Counted from the stretch's first letter, positions 30,278 through 39,764 are shown. The stretch: 64,000 nucleotides of DNA from Bacteroidales bacterium (GCA_016714605.1 JADKDL010000008.1:1-64000); one strand, 5' to 3'. Notes: a model not told the origin generated them from the sequence alone. Numbers and translations are program-made.

Positions 30278-30314
30278 AATTTTTTTGGAGTTTTAATAAA
30301 TACTGTGCAATTTC

Positions 30315-30593
30315 TTAGCGGTAGAGCCAATAGTATGCCAACAAAATGAGTACTGCCAAAATGACAACCAAGCGAACGTTCGATTTGCGTTTTACTTTTG
30401 AAGTTTTACTGTTCTCAGCTCTAAACGCTCCTTTTATTTGAGAATTATATGTAGTTTTTGTAGTCCCGTTTCTTTCTTTTTCAATTTCTTCGAGCAGCTT
30501 TTTTTGTCTTTCTTTTACTTCATCATAGTATCGGGGGGTAAAGGAAAACGTTTTGTGTTTTTTCTGTTTGAAAAATAATGAAAAAATACCCAT
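30315..30593 (-). CDS. Small single-pass membrane protein upstream of mutL
   Basis: A 92-residue protein, no family recognised. A basic and charged N-terminal part (RQKKLLEEIEKERN, probably helical) is followed by a C-terminal membrane segment at about residues 73-89 (VRLVVILAVLILLAYYW), suggesting a tail-anchored cytoplasmic protein. It is the first gene of the minus-strand operon leading into mutL, 37 bases upstream of it. Confidence 0.65.
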   Translation of the reverse strand: MGIFSLFFKQKKHKTFSFTPRYYDEVKERQKKLLEEIEKERNGTTKTTYNSQIKGAFRAENSKTSKVKRKSNVRLVVILAVLILLAYYWLYR

Positions 30594-30874
30594 TTTGTTT
30601 CGTTTTTTAATTTACTATTATCTTTAGATAGTAAGTATTTTAATTGTTTTATTTTGTTTACAAAGATAGTGAATAAACTCAATATTTTGCGTCTGGGGTT
30701 TTGAAATAAAATTTTTGAATTTTGTTTACTAATTATCATTAATACAAATTATTAAGTGTTGTTTATGATTCAACTAGAAGTTACTTTTAATGAAAGTAGG
30801 TATAAAACTGTATCGAAAAATAAAATTTAAGATGTTGTTTAATTGAACAAAAAAACTATTTTTGGAATTAATTT
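30594..30874. other. Divergent intergenic region between mutL operon and GH94 gene
   Basis: About 280 AT-rich bases separating divergent transcription units. The GH94 promoter is at its right end; I see no convincing promoter for the mutL operon and no other feature. Confidence 0.45.
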
Positions 30875-30908
30875 TTTGAAATAAATAGAGGGAGTTAGAT
30901 TACCTTTG
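30875..30908 (+). promoter_or_regulatory. Promoter of the GH94 phosphorylase gene
   Basis: TTTG at 30875-30878 and TACCTTTG at 30901-30908 match the Bacteroidota -33/-7 consensus. The 22-base gap is slightly long. It would give a leader of about 40 bases before the ATG at 30957. Confidence 0.6.
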
Positions 30909-30956
30909 TTTATTCAAAATAAAAAATCAATTAATTAACTTTAAAATAGATATAAG

Positions 30957-33356
30957 ATGCGTTACGGATACTTCGATGACGAAAAAAAAGAGTATGTAAT
31001 AGACAGACCGGATACCCCAAAATCTTGGAGTAATTATCTTGGTACAACCCGTTATGGTGCTATAATAACCAATAATGCCGGTGGTTATAGTTTTTTCCAT
31101 TCTACAGCTCAAGGTCGTTTCCTCAGATTGAGGTTTAATGCCATACCAATGGATCAACCGGGAAGATATCTTTATTTGTACGATAAAAACAGTAAAGATT
31201 ATTGGTCTACATCATGGCAACCAGTTGGTAAACCACTTGATAAATATAAATCAGAGTGTCGTCATGGTTCTGCTTATACTATTATCTCATCAGATTATTC
31301 TGAAATTCAGACAGAAACATTGTTCTTTGTGCCAATGGGCAAAGATTTGGAATGTTGGAGAGTGAAAATAACCAATACCGGAAAAACTAAAAGAAGTTTG
31401 AGAGCTTTTACCTACGTAGAGTTTGCTTCTAACTGGAATGCCGGCGATGATATGGGTAACTTACAATATACCCAGTATATCATTAAAACTGCGTATGAAA
31501 ATGGTGTAATTGACCATGGTTCTAATATTTTTATGCCTGAACAACCCGAAAATTTTCAGGAAAAAGATCAGGCAAGACATACATTCATAGGTTGTGCCGG
31601 AGCTAAAGTAACCGGATTTGATACCGATAGAGAGAAGTTTTTAGGTAACTACAGAACTTACGCCAATCCGATTGTTGTAGAACAAGGCGAATGTCAAAAC
31701 AATATTGCCGAAGGCGATAATGGTTGCGGTACATTGCAAATAGATATTGACCTTGAACCGGGAGAATCTAAAATTTTCACCATTGTTTTAGGTATTGGAA
31801 AAGGAGCTGTTGAAGGACAAGCTGCAATAAAAGAATTTGCCGATCCTGCAGTAGTTCAAAAAGCTTGGGATGAGGTTAAAGCTTATTGGCATGGAAGAAT
31901 TGAAGGTCTTACAGCAAATACCCCTGACCCACAATTCAACTCAATGATAAACATGTGGAATCCGTTCAACAACCTTATGACATTTGCTTGGTCAAGAGCG
32001 GCATCGCTTGTTTATAGTGGTGAAAGAGACGGATTAGGATACCGCGACACTATTCAAGATATGATAGGTGTACTTCACAATATACCTGAAGAAGCAGGCG
32101 AACGTCTTGAACTTATGATTACCGGACAAGTTTCTACCGGTGGAGCAATGCCGGTTGTAAAACCGTTTGCTCACAATCCGGGAAGAGAAAAAGCTCCAGA
32201 TGAGCATCATTATCGTTCTGATGACTGTATGTGGCTTTTCAATACAATTCCGGCGTATGTAAAAGAAACTAATAATATAGAATTTTACAATAAAGTGTTA
32301 CCTTATTCAGACAAAGGTAGCGATACTGTACTTGGTCACATGAGACGTGCTATTGAATTCAACCTCAATAGAATGGGTGCTCATGGTTTGCCTTGTGGTT
32401 TGCATGCTGACTGGAATGACTGTTTGGTACTCGGACAAAGAGGCGAAACTGTATTTGTGGCTTTACAATTAAGATTCGCATTTATAACCTATATTGAGAT
32501 TTGCGAACATTTCGGTAAAAAATCTGAAATTGAGTGGGCTCAAAAAAATCTAGCTACCCTTGATAAAAACATAGAAGCTCATGCTTGGGATGGTGAGTGG
32601 TACATGCGTGCTTATAGAGAAGATGGTCTTAAATTCGGATCTAAAGACAACGATGAAGGAAGTATTTTCCTTAACCCACAGTCATGGGGTGTTATTTCTC
32701 AACATGCAACCGGCGACAGAGCTAAATTGGTAATGGATAAAGTAAATGAGAGATTGGCTACAGAGTATGGTATTATGCTTTGCGATCCTCCTTATGAGAA
32801 AACAGACCCATCGGTAATAAAAGCACCATTGTTCAACAAAGGTATGAAAGAAAATGCTGCAATCTTCAATCATACACAAGGTTGGGCAGTAATGGCAGAA
32901 ACAATGCTAGGCAGAGGTAATCAAGCATACAAATATTACAAATCTTATTTACCTGCAGCATACAATGAAATAGCAGAAATTCGTGAGAGTGAGCCGTATG
33001 TGTATTCTCAGTCAACACATTCAAAACACAATTTACGTTTTGGAGCTTCTCGTTTACCATGGTTAAGTGGTACTGCTACTTGGGCTTACTTTTCAGCAGC
33101 TCAATATGTTTTGGGTATCAGACCAACCTATAACGGCTTAGAGATAGATCCTTGTATTCCATCAGAATGGCTTGGGTTTACAGCAACTCGTCGCTTTGTA
33201 GGTAAAACGGTTAAGATAAAAGTAGACAATCCGCATCATGTAGAAAAAGGAGTGTCGCTTATGAGCGTAAACGGCGAACCTATTGAAGGAACTATTATTC
33301 CTATAAATAAACTTACAGATGTTACCGAAGTAGTTATTACTTTAGGTAAAAAGTAA
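30957..33356 (+). CDS. GH94 glycoside phosphorylase (cellobiose/chitobiose phosphorylase-like)
   Basis: Cytoplasmic phosphorylase that splits a beta-linked disaccharide with inorganic phosphate, yielding sugar-1-phosphate plus a free sugar and so saving ATP. The 799 residues match GH94 from end to end: the N-terminal MRYGYFDDEKKEYVI...NYLGT and AGGYSFF, the RDTIQD loop near 373-378, and the catalytic ADWNDCL at 484-490, of which the second Asp is the general acid in characterised members. No signal peptide. Both cellobiose and N,N'-diacetylchitobiose phosphorylases share these features, and I cannot fix the substrate. It stands alone with its own promoter and terminator, so its sugar supply comes from elsewhere. 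Confidence 0.9.
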   Translation: MRYGYFDDEKKEYVIDRPDTPKSWSNYLGTTRYGAIITNNAGGYSFFHSTAQGRFLRLRFNAIPMDQPGRYLYLYDKNSKDYWSTSWQPVGKPLDKYKSECRHGSAYTIISSDYSEIQTETLFFVPMGKDLECWRVKITNTGKTKRSLRAFTYVEFASNWNAGDDMGNLQYTQYIIKTAYENGVIDHGSNIFMPEQPENFQEKDQARHTFIGCAGAKVTGFDTDREKFLGNYRTYANPIVVEQGECQNNIAEGDNGCGTLQIDIDLEPGESKIFTIVLGIGKGAVEGQAAIKEFADPAVVQKAWDEVKAYWHGRIEGLTANTPDPQFNSMINMWNPFNNLMTFAWSRAASLVYSGERDGLGYRDTIQDMIGVLHNIPEEAGERLELMITGQVSTGGAMPVVKPFAHNPGREKAPDEHHYRSDDCMWLFNTIPAYVKETNNIEFYNKVLPYSDKGSDTVLGHMRRAIEFNLNRMGAHGLPCGLHADWNDCLVLGQRGETVFVALQLRFAFITYIEICEHFGKKSEIEWAQKNLATLDKNIEAHAWDGEWYMRAYREDGLKFGSKDNDEGSIFLNPQSWGVISQHATGDRAKLVMDKVNERLATEYGIMLCDPPYEKTDPSVIKAPLFNKGMKENAAIFNHTQGWAVMAETMLGRGNQAYKYYKSYLPAAYNEIAEIRESEPYVYSQSTHSKHNLRFGASRLPWLSGTATWAYFSAAQYVLGIRPTYNGLEIDPCIPSEWLGFTATRRFVGKTVKIKVDNPHHVEKGVSLMSVNGEPIEGTIIPINKLTDVTEVVITLGKK

Positions 33357-33383
33357 TTTATAGAGAAATTAAATTTTAAAAAG

Positions 33384-33418
33384 GGTAAAGTAGCAGGTTT
33401 GTTACTTTACCTTTTTTT
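33384..33418 (+). terminator. Terminator of the GH94 gene
   Basis: Stem GGTAAAGTAGC / GTTACTTTACC (one G-T pair) around a six-base loop, followed by seven T, 28 bases after the stop codon. Confidence 0.88.
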
Positions 33419-33423
33419 GTGAA

Positions 33424-33769
33424 ATAGATTCGCAACGAAAATACAAAAACATAGTACAGGGAAAAAGGCAAAAGATTAATATACCGTTGTTGGTATGCCA
33501 TCATATTACACAGAGCAGTAATCTACACACCCATATTTATTTGCAACTCACGTTTAGGTATTTATGTAGCTAAACCACTGATTTCTATAACCACGTAATA
33601 GCAGTGAAAAATAGAAAAATGCGTACCCCTTTGGATATATTATTAAATAAAACTACATTAGAACCCAAAATAAAAAAACAGTTGTAAACATAACAGATAT
33701 ATACGTAATAGAAGAGCGGAGTTATGTATGTAGGGATGTTATTAGCAATAAAAATTAACAACCAAAATA
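33424..33769. other. Intergenic region before the STAND module
   Basis: About 350 bases without coding potential. It holds an exact 7-bp inverted pair, ACATAAC at 33688-33694 and GTTATGT at 33721-33727, 26 bases apart, about 40 bases before the module starts. No clear promoter consensus is seen. Confidence 0.5.
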
Positions 33770-35908
33770 TTGATAATGAAATCAGAAGTAAAAATATTAC
33801 TTTATCCAGAAGAACATAAATCTAAAAACGGTGCTTTTTTTGAAGATTTAATGAGAAGTGTTTTCAAGACACAAGGTTATGAAATACAACAAAATATCAA
33901 TTTTACTGGACTTGAAATTGATTTATATGCAAAACATATTGATAGAAATGAAACACTTTTAATCGAATGCAAGGCAAAAGAAAAACCAAAATCAACTGAA
34001 TTAAAGAATTTTGCTTTCAATGTTTCTGATAAAGACGCTAATTTTGGCTATTTTGTTTATACAGAAGAGTTAGACCATCAAGCAGCTGGTTTAAAAGAAG
34101 AGTGGGAAGGAAAAGAAAAGTATAAAAATTTAACTTTTTTTGGTCCTGAGAAAATCATTAAAAGTTTAGAAAATTCAGGAAAAATTAATAATCTAAATAT
34201 TTCAGAAATAGAAAAATATGAAACAATAAATAAGAAAATTTTAGCTTATACATATTTTGGTATTTTTTATATATTAATTCCATTTTCTGGAACTTCGCAA
34301 AAGGTTTATTACTTATTTGATAAATTTGGAAATCAAATAGAAAATGTTGATATTATTGCAGATAAAGAACATTCTGGTATTATTTCAATTGATAAAGCAT
34401 TAAAAAATGGAATAGACGAAATTAAAAAGCTACAACATGTTTTTTATTCAAGTCAAAAAATAGAACAAAAACAAAATGAAGCTAAACAAATCTTTACAAC
34501 AAATAAAATAACAAAATTTGCTGTTTTATTTCCATCACCAATTGATAAAAATTTTGATTTTTCTTTTAATGATATTCTTAATAAAATTGAGAAATTAGCT
34601 GTTTCTGTTGATTTTTATTTTTTGACAATTGAAAATATTCAAGAAATTGAAGGTTACGATTATGTTTTTATTATAACTGAAACATTTAAAAACAAAATTT
34701 ATATTGAAGACGAACGCCTAAAAAGTAAATTAATTGATTTTGACGAATTCCAGAATAATTATATTGGAGATACAAAGGCAACAATATTGTTAATAAATGA
34801 AAGTATTGAAATAGGAAATTCAAAATTGCCATTAATTTGTATAGCTTCACAAGATAAGAAAGAGTTCAAAAATACTTTGCAAAGTTTCCTTTTCAAAGCT
34901 TTTTCAAAAAATGATATCCACCTTTTGCAGAGTGAAAATATTAAATTATTCAACATTACACAACATAATGTTATAAAAATAGAGAAAGGCACTGCAATAG
35001 TAAATTATCAAAAGACAAAGTTACCAGATGAACTTGAATGCATGAAATTTCAAGGTTTTATCGGAAGAAAAAATGATTTACAAAATATAATTACTGAAAT
35101 CTTCAACCTTCAAAAAAGTGGTCAAGTTCTTAATATAAAAGGATCTGGGGGCATTGGAAAAACTACAATAATTAGTAAAGTTGCTCATGAAATTTCTTTG
35201 CGTGGTTATTTCAAACAGGGTATTAGTTTTGTTTCATGTGAATTTATACAAAGTTACAAGATTTTTGAAGATAAAATTGCTCAATGCTTTAAATTAGATA
35301 ATATTATTAATTTACGACAACATTTATCCGATACATTTTCACAGTTAGAAGCACTAATTATTCTTGATAATTTTGAAACAATATTAACATTAGATAATGA
35401 CATTGAAGTTGAAGAGATAAAAAAACTTGTTGAATTTATTTCAAATTATTCAATTATTGTAATTACATCACGTGAGAAAATTGGTTATGATTTTGAAAAG
35501 GTATATACATTGGAAAATTTAACAACAGATGAAGCACTTGAATTATTTCAAAAAAATTGTAAAATTTCAATAAAGAATATAGAAGATGAAAATATTCTTC
35601 GTACAGATATTATTGAGAATTTGTTAAATAATAATCCACTTGCAATTAAATTAATAACAAGCAATATTCCTAATAATAAAGATATTGGGGATTTGAAAAG
35701 AGAATTAGAAGATGATTTTGAATTTTTTATAAAAACAAGTAAAGATGTAGACAAAATATTTGATAGTAAATCTGATATGAATATAGAGCGAAAACAGTCA
35801 CTTTTTCAATCAATAAACTATTCATATCAAAAATTAAATTCACGAGCAAAGATTGCTTTTGAATTGCTTCATTTGTTTCCCGATGGAATAACTCATAAAA
35901 AATTTTAA
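33770..35908 (+). CDS. PD-(D/E)XK nuclease-STAND NTPase, N-terminal part (candidate antiviral sensor)
   Basis: 712 residues of a protein that continues past a frameshift at about 35900. Residues 20-70 form a restriction-endonuclease-like (Mrr/PD-(D/E)XK) domain: E25 in GAFFEDL, D51 in GLEIDLY, and E66-x-K68 in LIECKAK. A long alpha/beta linker leads to a STAND-type NTPase: FIGRKNDL at 440-447, Walker A GSGGIGKTT at 468-476, Walker B ALIILDN up to 534, and VITSREK at 564-570. Nuclease-STAND-repeat proteins of this layout include the Avs antiviral sensors, which cleave DNA on detecting phage proteins; that role here is inference. The region is strikingly AT-rich. CATAAAAAATTTTAA ends this frame, and one A fewer joins it to the next. 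Confidence 0.8.
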   Translation: MIMKSEVKILLYPEEHKSKNGAFFEDLMRSVFKTQGYEIQQNINFTGLEIDLYAKHIDRNETLLIECKAKEKPKSTELKNFAFNVSDKDANFGYFVYTEELDHQAAGLKEEWEGKEKYKNLTFFGPEKIIKSLENSGKINNLNISEIEKYETINKKILAYTYFGIFYILIPFSGTSQKVYYLFDKFGNQIENVDIIADKEHSGIISIDKALKNGIDEIKKLQHVFYSSQKIEQKQNEAKQIFTTNKITKFAVLFPSPIDKNFDFSFNDILNKIEKLAVSVDFYFLTIENIQEIEGYDYVFIITETFKNKIYIEDERLKSKLIDFDEFQNNYIGDTKATILLINESIEIGNSKLPLICIASQDKKEFKNTLQSFLFKAFSKNDIHLLQSENIKLFNITQHNVIKIEKGTAIVNYQKTKLPDELECMKFQGFIGRKNDLQNIITEIFNLQKSGQVLNIKGSGGIGKTTIISKVAHEISLRGYFKQGISFVSCEFIQSYKIFEDKIAQCFKLDNIINLRQHLSDTFSQLEALIILDNFETILTLDNDIEVEEIKKLVEFISNYSIIVITSREKIGYDFEKVYTLENLTTDEALELFQKNCKISIKNIEDENILRTDIIENLLNNNPLAIKLITSNIPNNKDIGDLKRELEDDFEFFIKTSKDVDKIFDSKSDMNIERKQSLFQSINYSYQKLNSRAKIAFELLHLFPDGITHKKF

Positions 35909-37202
35909 AGACTGTTTTACTGATAAAAACAAATCAGTAAATAATATTTCCGATTCAGATATTAAGACACTTGAAGATAAATCTCTTATTGAAAATAATA
36001 GTGGTCAATTAAAATTACAATCAATCATTGGTAAATTTGCAAACTATAAATTTAATCAAAGGAATATCGATGAAAAGAGTAAATACTATAAAGATGCTTA
36101 TAATATTAATTCATCATTATTACAGTTTTTATATGATGTATTTGAAGGGAAAACGGAAAATTTTTCACTAACTAATTTTGACAAATATTCCAATAATCTT
36201 ATTTCTGTATTAAAATATATTGACCAAATCCCAATTAATTCTGAAAAAGGTAAAAAACTGTTTATAAATTACATTTATATCTTATCTCAATTTATTTTAA
36301 GTGAAGGAAATATAATATCATTTATTAAATATTTGTCTCAAAAAATTGATTATTTTAAAGATTACGACAACGGAGAAATTTTCCTTAAAATATTAAAAAT
36401 TACTTTTGTTTTTTATCATAGAATTTTTGACGAACCCTATCATGCTCTGAAAAAAGAACTGCCTCTTGATATTATCGAAAATATCGAAATAAATGATTAT
36501 TTAACAAAACTATATTTATACAAGGCATATAGTTTATACAATTATGAAGGATACACAATAGAGTTTGTTAAGTATTTGATTAAGAATGATTATCGCAATG
36601 ATAATGCAGTGTTTTATCTTGGAAATTTTAATTTTATTGACGATGATAAAGATTTTTATACATTTGAGCGAGATTTAAATAAAAATCAATTAAATATAAG
36701 GGAATTAAAACTATATATTGAAGATATTTATGAAAAACAGCACTTAGAAAAGTTACAATCTACCTACATTTTGTCAAAAATAGAAAGAGTTGAATTTGAA
36801 ACTATTCAAAAATTAGTTGTAACCAATCCTTATTCTAAAGGACTAAAAACTCTTATGTTTGCATTTATAGAAGAAGACAAAAATAATAAAATACTACTAT
36901 ATGAAGATGCATTAGAAGATTTGGAACATATTAAATATTATTATATTGAAGCAATATATTTCTATATAAAATTTTTAAAATCAATAAATCACAAAGATTA
37001 TCAAATTTGGTTTAATAAGGGTTTCGAATTGGCTGACAGATTTTATTATCGTTTTCATAAGCATCGTTTTATTTGTTTGAAAGAAAATACAGAAAAACTT
37101 TATATTGAGAAAGATTATCCGTTGCCTGATGAGCTTGATTTAGATACTTATGTTCAAAAAAAAAATGACAGTATGATTGAACTAGATGAAAATAACAAAT
37201 AG
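35907..37202 (+). CDS. STAND protein, C-terminal sensor part (continues from frameshift)
   Basis: The frame is open from 35907 and continues the STAND protein as NFKDCFTDKN after removal of one A from the A6 run at 35897-35902. About 430 residues of helical repeats, poor in recognisable motifs, typical of the TPR-like ligand-sensing half of STAND proteins. A minor start at 36333 (TTG) would give only 289 residues and is unlikely to be a separate gene. With the first part the full protein is about 1144 residues. The stop at 37200 lies within the beginning of the next gene. Confidence 0.75.
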   Translation, partial: KDCFTDKNKSVNNISDSDIKTLEDKSLIENNSGQLKLQSIIGKFANYKFNQRNIDEKSKYYKDAYNINSSLLQFLYDVFEGKTENFSLTNFDKYSNNLISVLKYIDQIPINSEKGKKLFINYIYILSQFILSEGNIISFIKYLSQKIDYFKDYDNGEIFLKILKITFVFYHRIFDEPYHALKKELPLDIIENIEINDYLTKLYLYKAYSLYNYEGYTIEFVKYLIKNDYRNDNAVFYLGNFNFIDDDKDFYTFERDLNKNQLNIRELKLYIEDIYEKQHLEKLQSTYILSKIERVEFETIQKLVVTNPYSKGLKTLMFAFIEEDKNNKILLYEDALEDLEHIKYYYIEAIYFYIKFLKSINHKDYQIWFNKGFELADRFYYRFHKHRFICLKENTEKLYIEKDYPLPDELDLDTYVQKKNDSMIELDENNK

Positions 37203-37781
37203 CAAAATTCCAAAGTAATTCCAATTAAATCTTTATCAAAAATTAATGTATACGTAGAAGGGGAAACTGACGAAAAATATTTAAAAAAAGCATACGATCT
37301 TTTAAAAGAGAATATTCAATCAACGATAAAATGGATTGGAAAAAAAGATGAAAAAGGTGCAGTAAGTTTTACGGGTGATTCCGCATTAAATGATTATTGG
37401 AAAATGGCTACTGCACATCCTGAAAATATTAAGCAAAGAACACTTTTATTATATGATAGTGATACCAATAAATCTAATACTCGACAGGGTGAAATATTTA
37501 TTCGTTGTATGCCTGTTAATCAAGAAAATACATTATTCAAGCGTGGTATAGAAAATTTACTTACAATTCCAATTAATTTTCCGAAAGAAAATTTTTATAA
37601 TACAAAAGAAAATGAAAAAACTGATGATTATAGTGCAAAAACAAAGACAACAAAAGAAGAATTAAATAAAATGAAATTATGTAAATATATATGTGATGAA
37701 TTAAAAGAAGATGAGCAAAAAAAATATTTAAACAAATTTGATTTGCTCTTTAAAATAATAGAGTATGCAATAAACGATTGA
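37186..37781 (+). CDS. TOPRIM-like protein coupled to the STAND gene (probable frameshift at its start)
   Basis: A protein of about 198 residues with TOPRIM hallmarks: NVYVEGETDEKYL (acidic first motif) and LLLYDSDTN (DxD), like OLD-family and RloB-type nucleases. Without correction only the 125-residue frame from ATG 37404 is open, and it lacks the first motif. An ATG at 37186, overlapping the STAND stop by 17 bases, gives MKITNSKIPK. One extra A near 37213 then joins it to VIPIKSLSKINVYVEGETD. The overlap implies co-translation with the STAND gene, so it may be its effector or accessory subunit. The domain is clear, the exact start less so. Confidence 0.7.
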
Positions 37782-37788
37782 AAATAAA

Positions 37789-37931
37789 ATGCTTATAACA
37801 TATAACAGACCGATAATTGCCGACTTTCTTGCCAACTTGAAACTTTTGTGCTTTTAACAAACCAAAGTGCTAAATTGACACGAAAGTGCTGTAAATCCGG
37901 TAACTACGGCTACCATTTTTCGTTATAGCAT
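37789..37931. repeat. attC-like imperfect inverted repeat
   Basis: ATGCTTATAAC at 37789-37799 faces GTTATAGCAT at 37922-37931 (one bulged T). Inside, CCGATAATTGCCGACTTT at 37810-37827 faces AAATCCGGTAACTACGG at 37893-37909 (one bulge, a few mismatches). The bulged, two-armed layout of about 143 bases recalls integron attC sites, but the outer cores do not fit the RYYYAAC/GTTRRRY rule and no integrase is present. It separates the STAND module from the regulator gene. Confidence 0.45.
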
Positions 37932-37985
37932 ATAAAAAAAACGATTCTGCAGTATTTAGAATTATAATACTTTGAAAAGGTAACT

Positions 37986-38552
37986 ATGAAAGAACATGAT
38001 GATTTTCTAAGAGAATATGGCTTTTCTAAAGAGGTTCAAGAGGCATTTAGTTCAATGGGACAGATAATTGAGATTAAAAAGGGAGAGAAGCTTTTACATC
38101 AAGGAAATGTCTGTTTATTTGTAGCATTAATCGTTTCTGGACGTTTTCGAATTTATCACGATTTCGATGGAAAAGAATCCACAATTGGATTGAGTTTTGA
38201 TTTTTTTATTACAGATTATAGTTCATTTGTTACAGGAAAACCATCCGAAGTTAATATTGTTGCATTAGTTGATTCGAAATTGCTTTTGTTTCAAAAGACT
38301 GAGATTGAAATGTTTTTTGATTTTAATAAAGAAACCCAATGTTTTGGTAGAAAAATTGCCGAACAAATTATGGTTTCAAATCAGAATGCTCTTTTTTCGT
38401 TACTGTATGATTCTGCGGAAGACCGCTATAAGAAGTTAATTAAACAACATCCCCATCTTTTGCAACTTTTTTCATTGAAAGATATAGCTGAATGTATTGG
38501 TGTCACACCTGAAACAGTGAGCCGAATTCGAAAAAAGATTTTATACTCTTGA
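37986..38552 (+). CDS. Crp/Fnr family transcriptional regulator
   Basis: A 188-residue regulator with an N-terminal cyclic-nucleotide-binding-like beta-roll (KKGEKLLHQGNV near residues 35-46, then VSGRFRIYH) and a C-terminal helix-turn-helix (LKDIAECIGVTPETVSRIRK at about 164-183). The beta-roll lacks the classic cAMP phosphate cassette, as in many Bacteroidota Crp-like proteins, so the signal is unknown. It is followed directly by a lipoprotein hydrolase gene, probably co-transcribed and possibly its target. It begins just after an attC-like inverted repeat. Confidence 0.87.
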   Translation: MKEHDDFLREYGFSKEVQEAFSSMGQIIEIKKGEKLLHQGNVCLFVALIVSGRFRIYHDFDGKESTIGLSFDFFITDYSSFVTGKPSEVNIVALVDSKLLLFQKTEIEMFFDFNKETQCFGRKIAEQIMVSNQNALFSLLYDSAEDRYKKLIKQHPHLLQLFSLKDIAECIGVTPETVSRIRKKILYS

Positions 38553-38623
38553 TTTACATCAAGAGCATATTACTCCTTTGTAAATTACTTTTGGTTTTAA
38601 TAGTAATAATAAAACCAAATATC

Positions 38624-39550
38624 ATGAAAAAAACCTCACTTGCAATCGTAGTTGTTTGCTTTCAAATAATTATATTAGGCAGTTGTAATAATAAACTCAT
38701 TGATGAAGAACTGAAAATGGATGAAAAAGAAACTGTTTCAATCAAAATTAACAGTGTAATAGAACACAAAGAATTAAAACAAGATGGATATTCAATTCAT
38801 TATTATGTTACAGGCGACTCATCAAAAGAATTGATAGTATTTCTACATCCAGCATTTGCCGACCATAGGTGTTTTGATAAACAAGTTGATTATTTCGCAA
38901 AGGATTATAGAGTTTTAACAATTGATATGATCGGGCATGGTTTATCAAAAGTAAATAAAGCGAAAGATAAAATAGACGCTACTGTTAATCATATTGATAC
39001 AATACTTAAAATTGAGGGATATAAAGAGGCTCATTTTGTTGGGGTTTCTGTTGGATCATTGATAGCTCAATATTATGCTTTAAAGCATTCAAACATAGTT
39101 TTGTCATTATCCATATTGGGCGGATATGATATTAATGCAGATAATAAAGAAGTTGAAAAGGCACAACGTTCTGAGCAAATAAAATGGATTTTTAAAGCAA
39201 TATTTTCAATGAATTCTTTTCGGAAACATGTGGCATCTATTTCAGTTACTAATCCCGATGAACAAAAACGATTTTATAAAATGGCTCAGTTATTTACACG
39301 AAAATCATTCATGATTATGTCTGGTTTAGGCAATGTTCTTAAAGTAAGAGCTGATATAAAACGTAACTATCCAATTATGATTATGGTTGGAGACAATGAT
39401 ATTGAATTAGCAAAACGAATGAGTATAGATTGGCATAAATCAGAACCAACAAGTCGATACATTCTGTTAAAAAGAGCTGGTCATTGTGCTAATATGGATA
39501 ATTCAGATGATTTTAATAGAAATTTGTTTGAATTTATAAAACAAAAATAA
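38624..39550 (+). CDS. Alpha/beta-hydrolase lipoprotein
   Basis: A 308-residue hydrolase from the ATG at 38624. That start is preferred because MKKTSLAIVV begins a lipoprotein signal with lipobox ILGSC, whereas 38549 would add an unrelated hydrophobic stretch. The alpha/beta-hydrolase fold is evident: oxyanion region HPAFADHRCF, DMIGHGLS, nucleophile elbow GVSVGS, Asp in GDND and His in AGHCAN, so the Ser-Asp-His triad is complete. Substrate unknown. It sits 72 bases after the Crp-like regulator. Its 3' flank (ATGCTATAA at 39556) resembles the ends of the inverted repeat at 37789. Confidence 0.85.
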   Translation: MKKTSLAIVVVCFQIIILGSCNNKLIDEELKMDEKETVSIKINSVIEHKELKQDGYSIHYYVTGDSSKELIVFLHPAFADHRCFDKQVDYFAKDYRVLTIDMIGHGLSKVNKAKDKIDATVNHIDTILKIEGYKEAHFVGVSVGSLIAQYYALKHSNIVLSLSILGGYDINADNKEVEKAQRSEQIKWIFKAIFSMNSFRKHVASISVTNPDEQKRFYKMAQLFTRKSFMIMSGLGNVLKVRADIKRNYPIMIMVGDNDIELAKRMSIDWHKSEPTSRYILLKRAGHCANMDNSDDFNRNLFEFIKQK

Positions 39551-39764
39551 AATACATGCTATAATAAACAGGAATCTGAGCGGTCTGCAAGACCCAGTGA
39601 TGATTCTCTGTTGAATGTAATTAGTAAATTTACATCATCAATTTTTCGCAAATAATAATCACCACTTGTAAAAATAAAAAATAGCCTTCATCTTTATTTT
39701 GCAAAACAAAATAAAAAAAGTCAATGTATTTTATACCTAAAACCCTAGATGGTCTGAGCTTACT

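Noticed and set aside
33688..33727. Integron attC site before the STAND gene
   Set aside because: Only a 7-bp inverted pair with a 26-base interior, too short and lacking the internal arms; mentioned only as a possible relative of the repeat at 37789.
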